A DNA stretch of 64,000 bases from Pseudonocardia broussonetiae (GTDB lineage: Bacteria > Actinomycetota > Actinomycetes > Mycobacteriales > Pseudonocardiaceae): contig NZ_CP053564.1 in NCBI RefSeq assembly GCF_013155125.1, forward strand, positions 1,185,501 through 1,249,500. Direction: 5' to 3'. Below, one piece after another: positions 53,272 to 62,241 of this stretch. The number at the start of each line of letters is the position of its first letter. Position 1 is the first letter of the stretch. The notes beneath the pieces were generated by a model. It searched no databases and was not told where the DNA came from. It saw only the letters and a list, made by a program, of their open reading frames with translations. A program made the translations under genes and the position numbers.

Positions 53272-54290
53272 CCGACCAGCTCGGCGACGACCTCCAGCTC
53301 GGCCCGCCCGCCGCCCACGACCATCGTCGTGACCAGCGAGTTCCGCCACGAGTCCAGCTCCTCGGCGATCTTGCCCCGCGGCCCGACCAGCGCGATCTGC
53401 TCCACCATCGACAGCGGCACCGCGGCCGCGGCCTCGTCCTTGCGCCCGGCGAGGTAGGACTCCTGGATCCGCGCGCACTCGTCCTCGTAGCCCATGCGGG
53501 CGAAGACGTCGTAGTGGAAGTTGACGCCCTTCGCCCCCATGCCGCCGATGTAGAGCGCGAGCATCGGGCGGATCCGGTCGGCCGCGGCGTCGACGTCCTC
53601 GTCGACGACGACCTGCACCATGCAGACGACCTCGAAGTCGTCGGCGGTGCGGCGGGCGCCCGAGCGGGCGAAGCCCTCGGTGAGGCAGTCGCGGTAGAAG
53701 GCGTCGTGGCGCGGGGCGTAGAACAGCGGCTGCCAGCCGTCGGCGATCTCCGCCGCCAGTGCCACGTTCTTCGGGCCCTCCGCGGCGAGCAGGATCGGCA
53801 GATCGGTGCGCAGCGGGTGGACGGTCGGGCGCAGCGGCTTGCCCAGCCCGGCGCCGCCGGGGTGCGGGATCGCGTAGTGCTCGCCGGCGAACTCGACGCG
53901 CTCGCGTGCGAACGCCGAGCGCAGGATCTGCACGTACTCCCGCGTCCGGGCCAGCGGCTTCGGGTAGGGCTGCCCGTACCAGCCCTCCACGACCTGCGGC
54001 CCGGACGCACCGATGCCGAGCACCATCCGGCCGCCGGAGAGGTGGTCGAGCGTCAGCGCGGCCATCGCGGTGGCCGTCGGGGTGCGGGCCGACATCTGCA
54101 CGACCGAGGTGCCCAGCCGCACGCGCGAGGTGCGCGCGCCCAGCCAGGCCAGCGGCGTCAGCGCGTCGGAGCCGTAGGCCTCGGCGGTCCAGATCGAGTC
54201 GAAGCCGAGGTCCTCGGCCGCCGCGACGCGCTCCGCCGCGGCCGGGTCCGGCCCCGCCCCCCAGTACCCGAGCGCCAGCCCGAGCCGCAT
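53268..54290 (-). CDS. LLM-class F420-dependent oxidoreductase (Rv3520c-like)
   Basis: A 340-aa luciferase-like protein (LRLGLALGYWGAGPDPAAAERV-type start, IWTAEAYGSDALTPLAWLGA, SRVRLGTSVVQMSARTPTATAM, GRMVLGIGASGPQVVEGWYG). This pattern is that of a broad actinobacterial group including Rv3520c. The ATG overlaps the SDR stop by one base. F420 use is inferred from the family. Confidence 0.88.
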   Translation of the reverse strand: MRLGLALGYWGAGPDPAAAERVAAAEDLGFDSIWTAEAYGSDALTPLAWLGARTSRVRLGTSVVQMSARTPTATAMAALTLDHLSGGRMVLGIGASGPQVVEGWYGQPYPKPLARTREYVQILRSAFARERVEFAGEHYAIPHPGGAGLGKPLRPTVHPLRTDLPILLAAEGPKNVALAAEIADGWQPLFYAPRHDAFYRDCLTEGFARSGARRTADDFEVVCMVQVVVDEDVDAAADRIRPMLALYIGGMGAKGVNFHYDVFARMGYEDECARIQESYLAGRKDEAAAAVPLSMVEQIALVGPRGKIAEELDSWRNSLVTTMVVGGGRAELEVVAELVG

Positions 54291-55114
54291 CAGAGCGAGT
54301 CCACGAAGAAGTCGAGCTCGGGGTCGTCGGTGCCGCCGTAGGCCGAGAGGTCGGTCGTCCCCGCCCGGGCCAGCACCTCGACGTCGAGCAGGATCTGCCC
54401 CGTCGGGCGCTGCGGGTCGGTGAACAGCGCCACCGCCGCGTCGCCCATGATCTCCGGGGTCCGCGAGCGGGAGGCCGCCTCCGCACCGCCCAGCAGGTTG
54501 ACCACCGCCGCGGTCGCGATCGTCGTCTGCGGCCACAGGCAGTTGGCGCGCACGCCCTTCTCGGCGAACTCCGCGGCGAAGCCCAGCGTCAGGATCGTCA
54601 TCCCCATCTTGCTCAGCGCGTACGCCGGGAACCGCCCGAGCCAGTGCGGGGCCAGGTTGACCGGCGGCGAGAGCGTCACGACCTGCGCGTCGTCGCTCGC
54701 GAACAGGTGCGGCAGCGCGGCCCGCGTGAGCTGCCAGGTGCCCTTGCTGTTGATCTGCTGCATGAGGTCGTAGCGCTTGGGGGCGAGGTCGAGGGTGCCC
54801 GTGAGGTTCAGCGCCGAGGCGTTGTTGACGACGATGTCGATGCCGCCGAACGTCTCCACGGCGGTCGCGACGGCGCGCGCGCAGTCGGCCTCCTCGCGCA
54901 CGTCCCCGACCACGGCGACGGCCCGTCCCCCGGCCTCCTCGATCTCGGCGACGGCGGTGTGCACGGTGCCGGGCAGGCGCGGGTCGGGCTGGTCGGTCTT
55001 GGCCAGCAGCACCGCGTTCGCCCCCTCCTTCGCGGCCGCGACGAGGATCGCCAGCCCGATACCCCGGCTGCCGCCGGACATGACGATGGTGCGGTCCTTC
55101 AGGGAATCGGTCAC
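54290..55114 (-). CDS. SDR-family oxidoreductase (HSDL2-like)
   Basis: A 274-aa short-chain dehydrogenase. The dinucleotide motif is SGGSRGIG; KTDQPDPRLPGTVHTAVAEIE is the signature insertion of hydroxysteroid dehydrogenase-like 2 (HSDL2) relatives. NNASALN contains the NNAS variant and YALSK the active-site Tyr/Lys; the catalytic Ser is in VTLSPP. It is paired with the LLM gene. Confidence 0.9.
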   Translation of the reverse strand: MTDSLKDRTIVMSGGSRGIGLAILVAAAKEGANAVLLAKTDQPDPRLPGTVHTAVAEIEEAGGRAVAVVGDVREEADCARAVATAVETFGGIDIVVNNASALNLTGTLDLAPKRYDLMQQINSKGTWQLTRAALPHLFASDDAQVVTLSPPVNLAPHWLGRFPAYALSKMGMTILTLGFAAEFAEKGVRANCLWPQTTIATAAVVNLLGGAEAASRSRTPEIMGDAAVALFTDPQRPTGQILLDVEVLARAGTTDLSAYGGTDDPELDFFVDSL

Positions 55115-55153
55115 GGGAGCTCCAGGATCGTCGGCGAGGCGGAGGCGAGGCAG

Positions 55154-56275
55154 TCAGGGCTGACTGTAACCGGAGGGGTCGGCGGTCGCGTCCTCCGCAG
55201 CGTCGTCCTCGGCAGCCTCCGCAGCCTCCGCGCCCGGCACGTCGTCGCGGATGAGGATGTCGATCCAGCGGGTGTGCGGGTGGATGTCGACGAGCAGGGC
55301 CTTGACCAGCAGCGTCAGCGGGATGGCCAGCAGCGCCCCCAGCGGCCCGACGACGAAGCCCCAGAACACCAGCGCGAGGAACGTGACCGTCACCGACAGC
55401 CCGACCGCGTCGCCGACGAACCGCGGCTGGATGACCGTCTGCAGCAGCACGTTGATGACCATGAACGACACCACCACCGCGGTCATCAGCCCCGGTCCGC
55501 CCTCCAGCAGCGCGAACGCCGCGGGCGGGGCGAGCGCGATGAGGAAGCCGATGTTGGGCACGAAGTTCGCGACGAACGCCAGCAGCCCGAACAGCAGCGC
55601 CAGGGGCACGCCGAGGACCCACAGGACCGCCACGTCGAGCGCCGCGATGACCAGCCCGAACACCGTGGCGACGGCCAGGAAGCTGCGGGTGCCGTGGGCG
55701 AAGGCGGTGAGCGCCTCGACGACGTGCGGCCGCGTGCGCCCCAGCGCCCGGAGGCGCTCGGGGAAGGTCGCGGAGTCGAACGCCATGAACAGCAGCACCG
55801 ACAGGATCAGCAGCAGGTTCGACAGCAGCCCGGCGAACTGCGCGAGGAAGCCCTGCAGCACCCCGACGACGCTGCCGACGTCGAACTGGTCGAGCGCGGC
55901 CTGGATCTGGTCGGGCCCGACGCCGATCGTCGCGAGCAGCTCGGAGGCCTCGCCGAGCAGGATGTTGAGCTGCCCGCCGTAGCCCGGAAGGACCCGCGCG
56001 AGCTCGGCCACGGCGTACACCAGCGACCCCACCAGCGCGACGAGGATCGCGTACACCGACCCCAGCGTCACGAGCGTGGCGAGCCAGCGCGGCACGCCCC
56101 GGCGGCGCAGCGCCCCCGCGATCGGCGCGACCGTCACCATCAGCACCAGCGCGAGGAACAGCGGCCCGAGCAGCCCGCCGAACGCCTGCAGCCCCGCGAT
56201 CGTGACGACGGCCGCGGCGAAGCCGAACAACGGGTTCGACCACGTCGTGCGGGTGGGGGGCGCGGCGTCGGTCAC
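55154..56275 (-). CDS. AI-2E (TqsA/PerM-like) family membrane protein
   Basis: A 373-aa permease-like protein from GTG 56275, chosen because the N-terminal extension from 56332 is unconserved. About eight hydrophobic helices are visible (e.g. FGFAAAVVTIAGLQAFGGLL, LFGLLAFVANFVPNIGFLI, VVVSFMVINVLLQTVIQP). LVFWGFVVGPLGALLAIPLTLLVKALL near the end is the family signature. The Asp/Glu/Ala-rich C-tail (about 30 residues) is cytoplasmic. Substrate is unknown; relatives include AI-2 exporters and Na+/H+ antiporters. Confidence 0.88.
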   Translation of the reverse strand: MTDAAPPTRTTWSNPLFGFAAAVVTIAGLQAFGGLLGPLFLALVLMVTVAPIAGALRRRGVPRWLATLVTLGSVYAILVALVGSLVYAVAELARVLPGYGGQLNILLGEASELLATIGVGPDQIQAALDQFDVGSVVGVLQGFLAQFAGLLSNLLLILSVLLFMAFDSATFPERLRALGRTRPHVVEALTAFAHGTRSFLAVATVFGLVIAALDVAVLWVLGVPLALLFGLLAFVANFVPNIGFLIALAPPAAFALLEGGPGLMTAVVVSFMVINVLLQTVIQPRFVGDAVGLSVTVTFLALVFWGFVVGPLGALLAIPLTLLVKALLVDIHPHTRWIDILIRDDVPGAEAAEAAEDDAAEDATADPSGYSQP

Positions 56276-56336
56276 GCGGTGATCGTGGCAGACCCGCGGG
56301 TCGGCACCCGGCAACGCGGCCGCCGCGCGCACGTCG

Positions 56337-57083
56337 TCAGGGCGTGAGCCACCTGCTCGCCGCGCCCACCGCGGCGAGGCGGCCGGCGGCGTCGTGCAGC
56401 TCGGCGCGGCCGGCGGCGAACCGGGAGCCCGCGTGCACCGGCGTCGCGCGGGCGGTGAAGGCGGCGCCGTCGACGGCGACCCCGCGCAGGAACGTGACGT
56501 CGAGCTCCACCCCGCCCGTCGCGACGTCGAGGGCGTGGGCCAGCACCGTCGCGAGCACCCCGCCCTGCACCGTCGCGCCGTAGTTCGCGAGCCCCGGGTC
56601 GGCGACGGCGGACACGCCGTCCGGGCCCGTCCGCATCCCGAGCAGCACGGCCGAGGGTTCCGCGGCCGGCGGCGGGCCCGAGGACGGCAGCACCGCGCAG
56701 CGCGAGGTCGCCGACAGGACCGGCTCCCCGGAGGCGTCGACGACGAGCACCTCGCTCACTCCGGTCGGGCCGCGGTGCACGAGCCGGGCCGTCGCGGACA
56801 GCGCACCCTCGCCCGGCGCGAACACCGAGGCGTGCAGGCTCAGCGTGCCGACCCGGTGCCCCGCGGGCAGGGTCGTGCCGATCGCGGAGCCGAGCAGGAA
56901 GTCGGCGAGGACGAGCGCGCCCCCGAGCGGCGGCAGCACCGCGGCCGACGGCAGGTCGCCGACCACCCGGCCGGGCTCGACCTCGGTGAGCCGGATCCCG
57001 GTCGTGCGGGAGGCGGGGGCGAGGCGGGCGGGATCGGTGATCGCGGCGCGCAGGCGCTCCAGCGGCGCGGTGGGCTCGGGCAC
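56337..57083 (-). CDS. Double hot-dog acyl-CoA thioesterase-like protein
   Basis: A 248-aa protein from GTG 57083 with two hot-dog-like halves (residues about 20-130 and 160-248). VSEVLVVDASGEPVLSATSRCAVL closes the first half. NYGATVQGGVLATVLAHALDVA supplies the PaaI-like N-x3-x-GG motif in the second. Hydrolysis of an acyl-CoA thioester is inferred. It is divergent from the septum-formation lipoprotein. Confidence 0.72.
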   Translation of the reverse strand: MPEPTAPLERLRAAITDPARLAPASRTTGIRLTEVEPGRVVGDLPSAAVLPPLGGALVLADFLLGSAIGTTLPAGHRVGTLSLHASVFAPGEGALSATARLVHRGPTGVSEVLVVDASGEPVLSATSRCAVLPSSGPPPAAEPSAVLLGMRTGPDGVSAVADPGLANYGATVQGGVLATVLAHALDVATGGVELDVTFLRGVAVDGAAFTARATPVHAGSRFAAGRAELHDAAGRLAAVGAASRWLTP

Positions 57084-57190
57084 GGCGCGCAACCTAACCC
57101 GGATCACGATCCGGCGATCATCGCGGCGACGTACGGAACAGGTGGCCGACCCGTCGTAACCTTCGTCGCCCACCGGACCTCCTCAGGAGC

Positions 57191-57634
57191 ATGACCATGA
57201 ACTCCTCCGCCCGCCGCGTCGTCGTCGCCCTCGCCGCCGGCGCCCTCCTCTCCGTCGCCGCCTGCAGCGGCACCAGCGTGCTCGACCTCGAGGTCGGCCA
57301 GTGCCTCACCGACACCGCGAGCGACGACCAGGTGAGCTCCGTGCCCGTCGTCGAGTGCTCCGAGCCGCACACCGGTGAGATCTTCGCCCTCCCCCAGCTC
57401 CCCGACGGCGACTTCCCCGGCGAGCAGGCCATCAGCGACCAGGCCGACCAGCTCTGCGCCGGCCAGGCCTTCCAGGACTACGTCGGCCTGCCCTACCAGG
57501 ACTCCGACATCTACTACTCGACGCTCGTGCCCAGCACGGACACCTGGGACGACGGCGACCGGGAGATCGTCTGCATCCTGGCCGCGCAGGACGGCAGCTC
57601 CAGCACCGGCTCGCTGCGGGGCGCCAACCGCTGA
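57191..57634 (+). CDS. Septum-formation family lipoprotein
   Basis: A 147-aa lipoprotein. The signal peptide ends in the lipobox LSVAAC (Cys25). The mature domain VGQCLTDTASDDQ, VVECSEPHTGEIFAL, CAGQAFQDYVG and ITC-like REIVCIL matches the septum_form/DUF4190-associated domain with conserved cysteines and HxxE. It is probably extracytoplasmic and cell-envelope associated. Exact function is not established. Confidence 0.85.
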   Translation: MTMNSSARRVVVALAAGALLSVAACSGTSVLDLEVGQCLTDTASDDQVSSVPVVECSEPHTGEIFALPQLPDGDFPGEQAISDQADQLCAGQAFQDYVGLPYQDSDIYYSTLVPSTDTWDDGDREIVCILAAQDGSSSTGSLRGANR

Positions 57635-57695
57635 CGTCGCGGGGGCCGGGCGGGCCGGGGGCACCGGCGGTCGCGGTGGGGCAGGATCGGGTTCC

Positions 57696-59516
57696 GTGAC
57701 CACCCATCCCGCCGCCCCCGTCCCCGACCGGCTCTTCGACGACGAGCGCGAGCAGCGCTGGCGGGCCCGGTTCACCGCGCCGCGGATGTCCCGGCCGGCG
57801 TGGGCCCGCGACGCGCCCGACCGGTGCGTCTACTCCTCGAACGCCAGCGGGACGACCGAGATCTACACGTGGGACCGCGCCACCGACGTCCACCGCCGGG
57901 TCACCGACCGCCGCAGCGGCACGCACTCCGCGACGCTGCCCCCCGACGGCGCCGAGGTCTGGTGGTTCGCCGACGCCGACGGCGACGAGTTCGGGCACTG
58001 GGTCGCCGAGCCGTTCGCCCCGGACGGCTCCGCGGCCGCGCCCGCCGTGCCCGGCGTCGAGGACGGCTACCCGGCGGGGCTCGACATCGGCCGCCGCGTC
58101 ACCGCCGTCGGCACCTCCACCGACGACGGCACGCGCATCTGGCTGCGGCGCGGGGACGAGCCCGCGACCGTCGTCTACGAGAACGCGGAGGACGCGGGCG
58201 TCGGCGCGCTGTCGGAGGACGAGACGCTGCTCGCGATCAGCCACTCCGAGCACGGCGACTCGCGCCACCCGTCGCTGCGGGTGGTCCGCGTCGACGACGG
58301 CGGCACCGTCGCGGAGCTGCACGACGGGCCGGGCAGGGGGCTCAGCCCGATCTCGTTCGCGCCGGTCGTCGGCGACCCGCGCCTGCTGGTCCTGCACGAG
58401 CGCCACGGGCGGGAGGAGCTGCTCGTCTGGGACGTCGTCGCCGGGACCGAGACGGAGCTCGCGCTGGACCTGCCCGGTGAGCTGTCGGCCGACTTCACCC
58501 CCGACGCCCGCGCGCTGCTCGTCTGGCACACCCACGCCGCGCGCACCCGCCTGCACCGCTACGACCTCGACGCCGGCGTGCTCACCGAGCTGCCGGTCGC
58601 GCCCGGCTGCGTCGGGTCCGCGGACGTGCGCCCCGACGGCACGGTCGAGTACACGTGCTCCTCGGCCGCCGAGCCGTCGACGGTCCGCGCGCTGCACCCC
58701 GACGGCACCGACCGCGTCCTCGTGACGCCGCCCGGGGAGCGGGCGCCCGGCTCGGTGCCGGTCACCGACCTGTGGGTCGACGGCCCCGGCGGGCGCATCC
58801 ACGCGCTGGTCGCGAGCCCGGCCGGCGGCGACGGGCGCGCGGTGTTCAGCCTGCACGGGGGCCCGCACGCCGCCGACGAGGACCGCTTCACCGCCGTCCG
58901 CGCCGCGTGGGTGGACGCCGGGTTCGTCGTCGTCGAGGTGAACTACCGCGGCTCCACCGGCTACGGCTCGGCGTGGCGCGACGCGATCGAGGGCCGGCCG
59001 GGCACCACCGAGCTCGAGGACGTCGCCGCGGTGCTCGACGCCTGCGTCGCGCAGGGCCTCGTCGACGCGTCGAAGTGCGTGATCGAGGGCTGGTCCTGGG
59101 GCGGGTACCTGGCGCTGCTGGGCGTCGGCACCCAGCCGCAGCGCTGGGCGGCCGGGCTCGCCGGGGTGCCGGTCGCCGACTACGTCGCGGCCTACGCCGA
59201 CGAGATGGAGCAGCTGCGGGCGTTCGACCGCGCGCTGTTCGGCGGGTCGCCCGAGGAGGTGCCGGAGCGCTACCGGACGGCGTCGCCGCTGACCTACGTC
59301 GACGAGGTGCGTGTGCCGGTGCTCGTGCTGGCCGGGGAGAACGACCCGCGCTGCCCGATCCGGCAGATCGACAACTACCTCGACGCCCTGGCCGGGCGCG
59401 GCGACGCGCCCTACGAGGTGGCCCGGTTCGACGCGGGGCACGGGAGCCTGGTGGTGGAGCAGACGCTGCAGCACATCGCCACGGAGATCGACTTCGCGCG
59501 GCGGGCGCTGGGCTGA
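57696..59516 (+). CDS. S9-family prolyl oligopeptidase-like serine peptidase
   Basis: A 606-aa two-domain peptidase from GTG 57696. The N-terminal about 340 residues form a beta-propeller (WDRATDVHRRVTDRRSGTHS-type repeats). The C-terminal alpha/beta-hydrolase domain has catalytic Ser467 in GWSWGGY, Asp550 in AGENDPRCP and His582 in DAGHGS. No signal peptide is seen, so it is likely cytoplasmic. Substrate peptides are unknown. Confidence 0.92.
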   Translation: MTTHPAAPVPDRLFDDEREQRWRARFTAPRMSRPAWARDAPDRCVYSSNASGTTEIYTWDRATDVHRRVTDRRSGTHSATLPPDGAEVWWFADADGDEFGHWVAEPFAPDGSAAAPAVPGVEDGYPAGLDIGRRVTAVGTSTDDGTRIWLRRGDEPATVVYENAEDAGVGALSEDETLLAISHSEHGDSRHPSLRVVRVDDGGTVAELHDGPGRGLSPISFAPVVGDPRLLVLHERHGREELLVWDVVAGTETELALDLPGELSADFTPDARALLVWHTHAARTRLHRYDLDAGVLTELPVAPGCVGSADVRPDGTVEYTCSSAAEPSTVRALHPDGTDRVLVTPPGERAPGSVPVTDLWVDGPGGRIHALVASPAGGDGRAVFSLHGGPHAADEDRFTAVRAAWVDAGFVVVEVNYRGSTGYGSAWRDAIEGRPGTTELEDVAAVLDACVAQGLVDASKCVIEGWSWGGYLALLGVGTQPQRWAAGLAGVPVADYVAAYADEMEQLRAFDRALFGGSPEEVPERYRTASPLTYVDEVRVPVLVLAGENDPRCPIRQIDNYLDALAGRGDAPYEVARFDAGHGSLVVEQTLQHIATEIDFARRALG

Positions 59517-59522
59517 GCCGAG

Positions 59523-59577
59523 TTGCAGGGGAGCCACGTTCCCGCAACCGGACGGCGGGAACGTGGCTCCCCTGCAA
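59523..59577. terminator. Long perfect hairpin between convergent S9 peptidase and ohr genes
   Basis: Perfectly complementary 23-nt arms (59523-59545, starting TTGCAGGGGAGCCACG, and 59555-59577) enclose a 9-nt loop. It begins 7 bp after one stop codon and ends 12 bp before the opposing stop, so it can act as a bidirectional terminator. Confidence 0.8.
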
Positions 59578-59588
59578 GGGCGCGAGCG

Positions 59589-60011
59589 TCAGACCGTCGC
59601 CTTCAGCGCCACGTCGACGTTGCCGCGGGTGGCCTTCGAGTACGGGCACACCTGGTGCGCACCCTCGACGATCTCGTCGGCCTGGGCCTGGTCGAGGCCC
59701 GGCAGGTGCGCGGTGATCGTGGCGCTGATGCCGAAGCCGGAGTCGTCGGACGCGAGGCCCACCGCGGCCTCGACGGTGGCGCCGTCGGGCACCGCCACGC
59801 CCTTGTTCTTCGCCACCAGGCGCAGGGCGCCGTGGAAGCAGGTGGCGTAGGCCGCCGCGAAGAGCTGCTCGGGGTTGGTCGCGCCGCCGGGACCGCCCAG
59901 CGCGGGCGGCATCTTCACGTCCTCGTCGAGGATCCCGTCGGAGGTCCGGACGTGCCCGTCCCGCCCGCCGCCGGAGGAGGTCGCCTCGGCCGTGTAGATC
60001 GCATCCGCCAT
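59589..60011 (-). CDS. ohr: Organic hydroperoxide resistance protein (Ohr)
   Basis: A 140-aa OsmC/Ohr peroxidase that reduces organic hydroperoxides with two active-site cysteines. They are seen as AAYATCFHGAL (peroxidatic Cys) and HQVCPYSKATRGN (resolving Cys). IYTAEATSSGGGRDGHV at the N-terminus and LGGPGGATNPEQLFAA match Ohr. Lipoyl/dihydrolipoamide is the usual reductant. No ohrR gene is adjacent; the upstream gene is divergent. Confidence 0.93.
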   Translation of the reverse strand: MADAIYTAEATSSGGGRDGHVRTSDGILDEDVKMPPALGGPGGATNPEQLFAAAYATCFHGALRLVAKNKGVAVPDGATVEAAVGLASDDSGFGISATITAHLPGLDQAQADEIVEGAHQVCPYSKATRGNVDVALKATV

Positions 60012-60158
60012 GGTGCAGTCCCTTCGAAAACTATGTTGTGCACGACTCGGTCTGCTCCAACGTAGCGCACGCCGCGACCCACCGTCGTCATGGACCGGTA
60101 GCCGGACGGAAACACGCGGCGCGCACGATGGCGGACGTCCCGAGGAGGTGGCGACCCG

Positions 60159-61196
60159 ATGCTGTGGCGTGTGCACGTGGAGCTGGAGGACCGGCCCGGC
60201 CGGCTGGGCGAGCTCGCCACGGCGGTCGGCGAGGCCGGATGCAACATCATCTCGCTGCACGTCGTCGGAGAACCGGCCGACGACGGCTCCGTCACCGACG
60301 AGCTGCTGGTCAAGGTGCCCGCGGGCGTCGACCCGGCGGCGATGACGGCGGCGGTCGAGAGCGCGGGGATCCCCTGCACCCTGCTGGTGCGGGCCGACGC
60401 GCAGGAGCTCGCCGACCCGGCGACCACCGCGCTGGCCCTGGCCCGCATGGTCGCCGCGGACCCGGGCAGCGCCCCCCGGGCGGTCGCGACGATGCTGCGG
60501 GCCCGGCTGGTCGACCCCGCCGCGCCCGACACCGGCGGCCACTCGCACTCGCTGCGCGTCGGTGCCCGCCAGCTGCGCCTGGGCCGCGCGTGGCCGTTCA
60601 CCGCCACCGAGATCTCCCGCGCCGCGGCGCTGCTGGAGCTCGCGGCGCAGCTCGCGCTGCACGCCCCGGCCGCCTCCGAGCGCGACGAGCGCATCCTGCT
60701 GCTGCGCGACGGCTCCGAGGTGCGGATGCGCGCCGCCACCGCGGCCGACGCCCCGCTGGTCGCGGCCCTGCACGCGCGCTGCTCCCCCGCCACCCGGCGC
60801 TCGCGCTTCCTGAGCCCCGCCCCGCGGCTCGACGCCGCCGAGCTGCACCGCCTGCTCGGCGACGACGACGGCGAGGCGGTCCTGGCCGTCACCGTCGACG
60901 GCGGCAGCGCGGTCGGCGTGGCCACCCTCAACCCGGACGGCCCGACGGCCGCGCGGTTCGGCGTCGTCGTCGAGGACGCCTGGCAGGGCCGCGGCGTCGG
61001 CACCGCGCTGCTGCGGCGCACCGCCGACGCGGCCGCCGAGCGGGGGCTCACCGGGCTGACGGGCGTCGCGCGCCCCGACGACCTCGGCGTCACCCGCCTG
61101 CTGCGGCGCGCCGGGCTGCGCCCGTCGGCCGAGATCACCGGCGGCGAGGTGCGGCTGCGCGCGGACCTCGCCGCCGGGAGCACCCTGGTCGGCTAG
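60159..61196 (+). CDS. ACT-domain GNAT acetyltransferase
   Basis: A 345-aa protein. An ACT domain (about residues 1-75, MLWRVHVELEDRPGRLGELA, CNIISLHVVG) is followed by an intermediate segment and a C-terminal GNAT domain (about 190-335) whose acetyl-CoA-binding motif is VVEDAWQGRGVGTALLRR. ACT-GNAT fusions in actinobacteria are amino-acid-regulated protein lysine acetyltransferases (AAPatA type), so allosteric control by an amino acid is inferred. GAGGTGG precedes the ATG at 60159. Confidence 0.85.
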   Translation: MLWRVHVELEDRPGRLGELATAVGEAGCNIISLHVVGEPADDGSVTDELLVKVPAGVDPAAMTAAVESAGIPCTLLVRADAQELADPATTALALARMVAADPGSAPRAVATMLRARLVDPAAPDTGGHSHSLRVGARQLRLGRAWPFTATEISRAAALLELAAQLALHAPAASERDERILLLRDGSEVRMRAATAADAPLVAALHARCSPATRRSRFLSPAPRLDAAELHRLLGDDDGEAVLAVTVDGGSAVGVATLNPDGPTAARFGVVVEDAWQGRGVGTALLRRTADAAAERGLTGLTGVARPDDLGVTRLLRRAGLRPSAEITGGEVRLRADLAAGSTLVG

Positions 61197-61212
61197 GGCC
61201 AGGCCGGGGCCA

Positions 61213-62241
61213 CTACCCGGCCGCCCGCTCCGCGAGCCCCAGCCCGTACTCCGGGAACCACTGCCCGGCCTCGGGCTCGCCCGGGCGGCAGGCGCCGTCG
61301 GACTCCCCGGGCCGCTTCACCCACAGCAGCGCGTCGACGAGGGCGTAGCCGGTGTCGGTGGTGGGCGTCGCCCCCAGCGCGCGGTCGGGCGGGTTGCAGA
61401 AGCTCGGAGCCCCGTCGATGTCGCCCTCGGGCGGCGGACCGGCCCCGTTGCGGCTGGTGTCGATGACGAACCGGGCCCCGTCGAGGCGCTCCGACAGCGC
61501 GGTCCCGAACTCGACGTTGACCTCGGTCGTGCGGAAGTTGGCGACGTTGAGCGCGAAGCCGTCGGCCCGCCGCACGCCCGAGCGGTCGAGCGCGCCGGCG
61601 AGGGCGTCGACGTCGGTGATGAAGCCGGGGTTGCCCGCGTCGATGTAGACGGTGGCGCCGGCCCCCTTGAGCGTGTCGATGGCGTCGCCGAGCAGCACGT
61701 AGCGCTCGTCGCGCAGTTCGCCGTCGACGCACCCCGAGAGCTCGTGCGGCACCGCGTCCGGCTCCAGGACGACGGTGGCGCCGCTGCCCTCGACGGCACC
61801 GGCCAGCTCGGAGATCCAGCCGCGGTAGTAGTCGCCGTCGGGCGCCCCGCCGCCGGAGAAGCTGCCGCAGTCGCGGTGCGGGATGTTGTAGGCCACCAGC
61901 AGCGGGCGGGCGCCCACCGCCGTGGCGCGGTCGACGTAGTCGCGGGTCTGCGCCCGGACCTCCGCGGCGTCGCCGGACACCCACAGCGGCAGCGGCTGCT
62001 CGCTGATGCGGCGGATCGTGTCGGCGTCCTCGGTGCGTCCCTCGGCCCTCCACTGCTCCACCTGGGCGGCGGCCGCCGTGCGCGGGTCGACGTAGTACCC
62101 CGACTCCGACGACGAGCCGAGCGCGGGCGCCGGGGGCGCCGGCGCGGGTGCGGGCGCGGTGCACCCCGCCAGCACCGCCGCCGCGGCGAGCAGGCCGCCG
62201 ATCCGGGCGGCCGGAACGCTTCGCACCGTCGCGGCCCTCAC
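61213..62241 (-). CDS. cslZ: GH6 endoglucanase lipoprotein, CslZ-like
   Basis: A 342-aa glycoside hydrolase family 6 enzyme with a lipoprotein signal (lipobox LAGC, Cys27) and a Pro/Ala linker. GH6 catalytic segments are YNIPHRDCGSFSGGGAPD, the general acid in VVLEPDAVPH, YIDAGNPGF and FVIDTSRNG. It is smaller than secreted cellulases and lacks a CBM. It overlaps the glxA stop as GTGA. In Streptomyces the locus cslA-glxA-cslZ makes and processes a tip-associated beta-glucan. The symbol is assigned from that arrangement. Confidence 0.85.
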   Translation of the reverse strand: MRAATVRSVPAARIGGLLAAAAVLAGCTAPAPAPAPPAPALGSSSESGYYVDPRTAAAAQVEQWRAEGRTEDADTIRRISEQPLPLWVSGDAAEVRAQTRDYVDRATAVGARPLLVAYNIPHRDCGSFSGGGAPDGDYYRGWISELAGAVEGSGATVVLEPDAVPHELSGCVDGELRDERYVLLGDAIDTLKGAGATVYIDAGNPGFITDVDALAGALDRSGVRRADGFALNVANFRTTEVNVEFGTALSERLDGARFVIDTSRNGAGPPPEGDIDGAPSFCNPPDRALGATPTTDTGYALVDALLWVKRPGESDGACRPGEPEAGQWFPEYGLGLAERAAG